Source of the DNA: Stutzerimonas stutzeri
GTDB taxonomy: Bacteria > Pseudomonadota > Gammaproteobacteria > Pseudomonadales > Pseudomonadaceae
Assembly: GCA_019056435.1 (NCBI GenBank)
Contig: CP077641.1
Coordinates: forward strand, 1,178,001-1,242,000
Direction of reading: 5' to 3'
Length of the DNA: 64,000 nt
The position numbers and the translations under genes are program-made. Shown piece after piece: positions 60,608-64,000 of the stretch; the first letter of the stretch is position 1; every line of letters begins with the position of its first letter. The notes under the pieces are model-generated. The model was not told the origin of the DNA. It was given only the letters and a program-made list of their open reading frames with translations, and made no database searches.

Positions 60608-61500
60608 ATGTCCTTGGACAGGTTCAAAGGAGCGCTGATTGTCGGTTTTCTGCGCCTGTTTGCACTGTTGCCCTGGTCAGCGGTGCAGCGGCTCGGGGGA
60701 CTGATCGGGTGGCTGATGTGGAAACTGCCCAACCGCTCGCGCGAGGTCGCCCGGACCAACCTGAGTCGTTGCTTCCCCGAGCTGGACGACGCGGCACGCG
60801 AGCAGCTGCTGGGCCAGAGCCTCAAGCAGATCGGCAAGACGTTTACCGAAAGTGCCTGTGCCTGGATCTGGCCGGCCGAAAAGACGCTGCGCCTGGTGCG
60901 TGAGGTCGAAGGGCTCGAGGTGCTGGAACAGGCGCTGGCCTCCGGCAAGGGCGTGGTCGGGATCACCAGCCATCTGGGCAACTGGGAAGTGCTCAATCAC
61001 TTTTATTGCTCGCAATGCAAGCCGATCATCTTCTATCGCCCGCCCAAGCTGAAGGCGGTGGACGATCTGCTCCAGCGCCAACGTGTACAACTCGGCAACA
61101 AGGTCGCGCCCTCCACGCGCGAAGGGATCATCAGCGTGATCAAGGAAGTGCGCCGCGGCGGCGCCGTCGGCATTCCCGCAGATCCGGAGCCGAGCGAAGG
61201 CGCAGGCGTGTTCGTGCCCTTCCTCGCGACCCAGGCGCTGACCAGCAAGTTCGTGCCTGGCATGCTCACCGGTGGCAAGGCGGTCGGGGTGTTTCTCCAC
61301 GCATTGCGTCTGGAGGACGGTTCAGGCTACAAGGTGATCCTCGAAGCGGCGCCCCCGCAATGTACGACGAGGATGTCGACGTTGCGGTTGCCGCCATGAG
61401 TGGTGTCGTCGAACGCTATGTCCGCACCTGGCCGAGCCAGTACATGTGGACCATGAAACGGTTCAAGAAACGTCCGGCGGGCGAGCCGCGCTGGTACTGA
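60608..61500 (+). CDS. htrB: Lipid A biosynthesis acyltransferase, LpxL/HtrB family; frameshifted
   Basis: This is a late lipid A acyltransferase of about 297 residues. An N-terminal hydrophobic segment (ALIVGFLRLFALLPWSAVQR) is followed by the catalytic SHLGNWEVLN (HX4E). The gene starts at 60608 after GGGGAG. The C5 run at 61352-61356 should be C6: repair gives AAPPAMYDEDVDVAVAAMSG and ends PRWY at 61500. It corresponds in position to PAO1 PA0011, which follows tag. The choice between lauroyl and hydroxylauroyl substrate cannot be read from sequence. Confidence 0.86.
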
Positions 61501-61527
61501 TCCAGTCAACGAAGCACAGGGAAAGTC

Positions 61528-61800
61528 ATGGGAAATCCGAATCAGCGACAGCACCCGCGCGCGCCGATGAAGTGCCGCATCCGCATCACGCACGAATCCT
61601 TTGGCGAAATCTTCGCCCACACCCGCGATCTCTCGGATGGCGGAGTCTATGTCAAACATCCGCAGCTGGCTGATTTGCAGCCGGGCATGATCGTCAGCGG
61701 CCAGGTTCAGGATCTGCCGATCCCGGCACCCGTGCTGGAGATGGAAGTGATGCGCGTCGATGCCGAAGGCGTGGGCCTGCGTTTCCGCGTGACGGATTAG
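61528..61800 (+). CDS. PilZ domain protein
   Basis: This 90-residue stand-alone PilZ domain is a predicted c-di-GMP receptor. The RxxxR motif is RQHPR (residues 7-11), and the second motif, DLSDGG (DxSxxG type), is about 22 residues later. The start at 61528 follows AGGGAAAGTC. Conserved next to htrB in pseudomonads. Its partner or effector is unknown. Confidence 0.88.
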   Translation: MGNPNQRQHPRAPMKCRIRITHESFGEIFAHTRDLSDGGVYVKHPQLADLQPGMIVSGQVQDLPIPAPVLEMEVMRVDAEGVGLRFRVTD

Positions 61801-61900
61801 CGGGGCGTGAGGTCGCTGGCTTCAGCCCCGCGCACACGGGCGAGGAGCCGTCGTCGGTGAAACACCCAGCGCAGGCCGGACGATCCCGCTGCCCCGCCCC

Positions 61901-62209
61901 TCAGCCTCTGTCCAGCTTGCGCAGAAAGACCTGCATTTCCTTTTCCGCTTGCTTGTCACCTCGTTGCCGTGCAGCCACCAGCCCCCGCTCCCAGGCCAGC
62001 CGTGCGCTAGCGGTATCGCCTGACGCCTGGTGCGCCTTGCCGAGCAGTTTCCAGGCTGCGGAATAACCGGGGTCCTGCTCGACGCAGCGCCGCAGGTGAA
62101 ACGCTGCGCTGGGCGCGTCTCCGGCATCGAGGTAGCCCTTGCCAAGACCGAAACGCAACATGGCGCTGTCCTTGCCAGCGGCCAGCATCTTTTCCAGCGA
62201 TTCGAGCAT
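61901..62209 (-). CDS. Tetratricopeptide-repeat protein
   Basis: This 102-residue protein contains about two TPR-type helical repeats (FGLGKGYLDAGDAPSAAFHL and LLGKAHQASGDTASARLAWE). There is no signal peptide or membrane segment. The start at 62209 lies 18 bases after the ehuA stop, so it may be the last gene of the ehu operon. Function unknown, probably protein-protein contact. Confidence 0.75.
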   Translation of the reverse strand: MLESLEKMLAAGKDSAMLRFGLGKGYLDAGDAPSAAFHLRRCVEQDPGYSAAWKLLGKAHQASGDTASARLAWERGLVAARQRGDKQAEKEMQVFLRKLDRG

Positions 62210-62227
62210 GTACGCCTCCGGTGACGG

Positions 62228-63054
62228 TCAACTGGCCTGGGTGACGGCGCTGAGAAATTCCTGGGTGCGAGCTTCCCGGGGATTGTCGAAGAGCTCTTCG
62301 GGTGTGCCCTGCTCGTGGATCCGACCTTCGTTGAAAAAGCATACGCGATCGGCAAATTCCCGGGCGAAGCCCATCTGATGGGTCACCATCAGCATGGTCA
62401 GGCTGTGCGCATCGCCGAGACGGCGGATGACGTTGAGCACCTCCCCGCAGAGTTCCGGATCCAGCGCTGAGGTCACTTCGTCGAACAGCATTACCTTCGG
62501 CCGCATGGCCAAGGCGCGGGCGATGGCGACGCGCTGCTGCTGGCCGCCGGACAGTTGCGAGGGATAGTGATCTAGCTTGTCCTCCAACCCGACCATGGCC
62601 AGGAGCTCCTCGGCCCGCTCGCGCGCCTCGGCCTTGGACAGCCCGAGCACCTGCACGGGCGCCTCCATCACGTTCTGCCGCGTGCTCATGTGCGGGAACA
62701 GGTTGAAGCTCTGGAACACCATGCCCACTTTGCCGCGCACGCGACGTAGATGCCGGGCGTTGGCTCGGACCAGTTTGCCCTGGCTGTCCGGCATGTGGGT
62801 CAAGGGCTCGCCATCGACCAGGATGACGCCGTCGTCGATCTGCTCCAATGTCATGAGCGCCCTCAGCAGGGTCGACTTGCCGGAGCCACTGGGACCGATG
62901 ATCGCGACCTTCTCGCCGTTGCGGACCTCCAGATCGAGGTGATTGAGCACCGTGAGCTCGCCGTAATGCTTGCTCACGTCTCGGAACTGCACCATCACCT
63001 CCGTTTCATGGGGGTATCGGTGGCCGGCGCACCGGCTGGCATGGACAGGGTCAT
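62228..63054 (-). CDS. ehuA: Ectoine/hydroxyectoine ABC transporter ATPase EhuA; probable frameshift at the N terminus
   Basis: This ATPase belongs to the polar amino-acid ABC family. Walker A IGPSGSGKSTL, signature LSGGQQQRVAIA and Walker B VMLFDEVTSALDPE are all present. The conserved part begins VQFRDVSKHYGELTVLNHLD. An ATG at 63054 overlaps the ehuD stop as ATGA and reads MTLSMPAGAPATDTPMKRR; it joins the conserved part if one base is restored near 62998. The alternative start at 62995 gives 255 residues but has GGAGG only two bases away. The ehu name rests on resemblance to EhuA and the matching EhuD and EhuC neighbours. Confidence 0.8.
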
Positions 63055-63710
63055 CGGGCTAGCTCCATACGGTTTTCCAGGCGCCGCACCAACCAGGCGA
63101 GGCCAAGACTGAGGATTAGAAAGAATAGGCCGACCATGGTGATCGGCTCGAGGTAGCGGAAATGCTCGGAGCCGATGTTCTTGGCTCGCTGCATGATTTC
63201 GACGACGGTGATGGCCGACAGCACGGGCGTGTCCTTGAGCATCGAGATCAGGTAGTTGCCCAGTGCCGGCATTATCGGGCGCAGGGCCTGCGGCAGGATC
63301 ACCTTGCGGTAGGCGGTCAGCGGCTTCATGTTCAGCGCCGTGACCGCCTCCCACTGGGCGCGCGGTACCGCATCCAGCCCGGCGCGATAGACCTCGGCGG
63401 TGTAGCAGGCGTAATGCAGCGCGATGCCGGCGATACCAGCCTGCAGCGCCGACAGGTTGATGCCGAAATTGGGCAGCACGAAGAACAGGAAGTACACCTG
63501 GATCAGCAACGGCGTGCTGCGGATGAACTCGATGACGCCGGTTACCGGCCACGACAACCAGGGCTGCCGGCTGCGCCGACCGACCGCCAGGAAGAGCCCC
63601 AGGACGATGGCGATGGAAAAGCCGGCCAGGGTAATCCCGATGGTCTTCAGCGAGGCGTCCAGCAGCCTGGGTAGGATCTGCAGGGCGAAATCCCAATCGA
63701 AGAAGTTCAT
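63051..63710 (-). CDS. ehuD: Ectoine/hydroxyectoine ABC transporter permease EhuD
   Basis: This 219-residue permease has about five membrane segments. The EAA-type cytoplasmic loop is EAVTALNMKPLTAYRKVILP, which contacts the ATPase. FIRSTPLLIQVYFLFFVLPN is typical of the HisM/GlnP family. It starts at 63710, four bases into the ehuC 3' end, so the genes are coupled. Family members import polar amino acids; the ectoine assignment is by overall resemblance. Confidence 0.8.
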   Translation of the reverse strand: MNFFDWDFALQILPRLLDASLKTIGITLAGFSIAIVLGLFLAVGRRSRQPWLSWPVTGVIEFIRSTPLLIQVYFLFFVLPNFGINLSALQAGIAGIALHYACYTAEVYRAGLDAVPRAQWEAVTALNMKPLTAYRKVILPQALRPIMPALGNYLISMLKDTPVLSAITVVEIMQRAKNIGSEHFRYLEPITMVGLFFLILSLGLAWLVRRLENRMELAR

Positions 63711-64000
63711 GACAAGCCTCCCCGCATGCGGCCACGGGCGAGGCGGCGTTCCAGGGTGCGCATTCCGAAGTTGATGGACTGGGCGAGCACGAAGTAGATA
63801 ACCAGCGCGAGGCCGAAGATCTCGAGCGTCTGCAGGGTCGCCTGGTCAAGCTGGCGGGCACGGAAGGCCAGGTCCGACAGCGTGATCAGCGACACCAGCG
63901 AGGTGTTCTTCAGCAGCTCGATGAGCAGGTTCGTGCCCGGTGGGATCGCCGCCAGCAACGCTTGTGGCAGGATCACCCGGCGCAGGCGCTGCCAGGGCGT
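63707..64000 (-). CDS. ehuC: Ectoine/hydroxyectoine ABC transporter permease EhuC (3' part, cut by the window edge)
   Basis: The last 97 residues of a HisQ/GlnP-type permease are visible, starting inside the EAA loop (TPWQRLRRVILPQALLAAIP) and followed by two membrane segments (NLLIELLKNTSLVSLITLSD and LALVIYFVLAQSINFG). The gene continues beyond 64000. It is the second permease of the ehu transporter; an ehuB binding-protein gene is expected further upstream. Confidence 0.78.
   Translation of the reverse strand, partial: TPWQRLRRVILPQALLAAIPPGTNLLIELLKNTSLVSLITLSDLAFRARQLDQATLQTLEIFGLALVIYFVLAQSINFGMRTLERRLARGRMRGGLS

Overview
The window is a GC-rich gammaproteobacterial chromosome segment around the replication origin. 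Gene order matches the Pseudomonas oriC neighbourhood: glmS-glmR-glmU-atp operon-parBA-rsmG-mnmG-mnmE-yidC-yidD-rnpA-rpmH | oriC | dnaA-dnaN-recF-gyrB ... plsC-gmhB-glyS-glyQ-tag-htrB-PilZ. The REP-type repeats, malonate decarboxylase genes, TAXI/TRAP transporter and ectoine uptake (ehu) genes suggest a member of the Pseudomonas stutzeri group (Stutzerimonas). That species-level placement is inferred from gene content and family resemblance, without any database search.

Layout. 0.4-9.5 kb: malonate catabolism, with mdcABCDEGHLM on the minus strand and a convergent mdcR, separated by a tandem REP array. 9.7-18.6 kb: small accessory genes (YqaA-like membrane protein, PhnN, an HhH protein), a TAXI solute-binding protein/TRAP permease/DUF1850 uptake system, secreted proteins, a CobW GTPase, DUF3301 and SMI1/KNR4 proteins. 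18.9-24.6 kb: a light-sensing operon of bacteriophytochrome kinase, Rcp1-like response regulator, hybrid kinase with receivers at both ends, and heme oxygenase. 24.9-31.7 kb: amino-sugar/cell-wall precursor genes glmS, glmR and glmU, with a chemoreceptor gene between glmU and glmR. 31.3-38.4 kb: the full F1Fo ATP synthase operon. 38.5-47.1 kb: parAB, RNA modification (rsmG, mnmG, mnmE), membrane insertion (yidC, yidD), rnpA and rpmH. 47.2-53.7 kb: oriC, dnaA, dnaN, recF, gyrB. 53.9-64 kb: ahpF, lipid and LPS genes, glycyl-tRNA synthetase, tag, PilZ and TPR proteins, and ehuA-D-C running off the right edge.

Two clusters of DnaA boxes are visible, one between rpmH and dnaA and one between mnmG and mnmE, with a shared motif arrangement. 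Three parS sites lie in or beside recF and gyrB; a fourth parS-like palindrome lies at 16.4 kb.

Sequence quality is a major feature. I count about 27 apparent frameshifts, nearly all single bases, mostly in or beside short runs of one base, and many in normally indispensable genes (dnaA, glyS, glyQ, glmU, atpA, atpH, atpC). The correct protein resumes in the next frame each time. This is the signature of uncorrected sequencing or assembly error, so these genes are annotated at full length with the frameshift site given, and should not be read as true pseudogenes.
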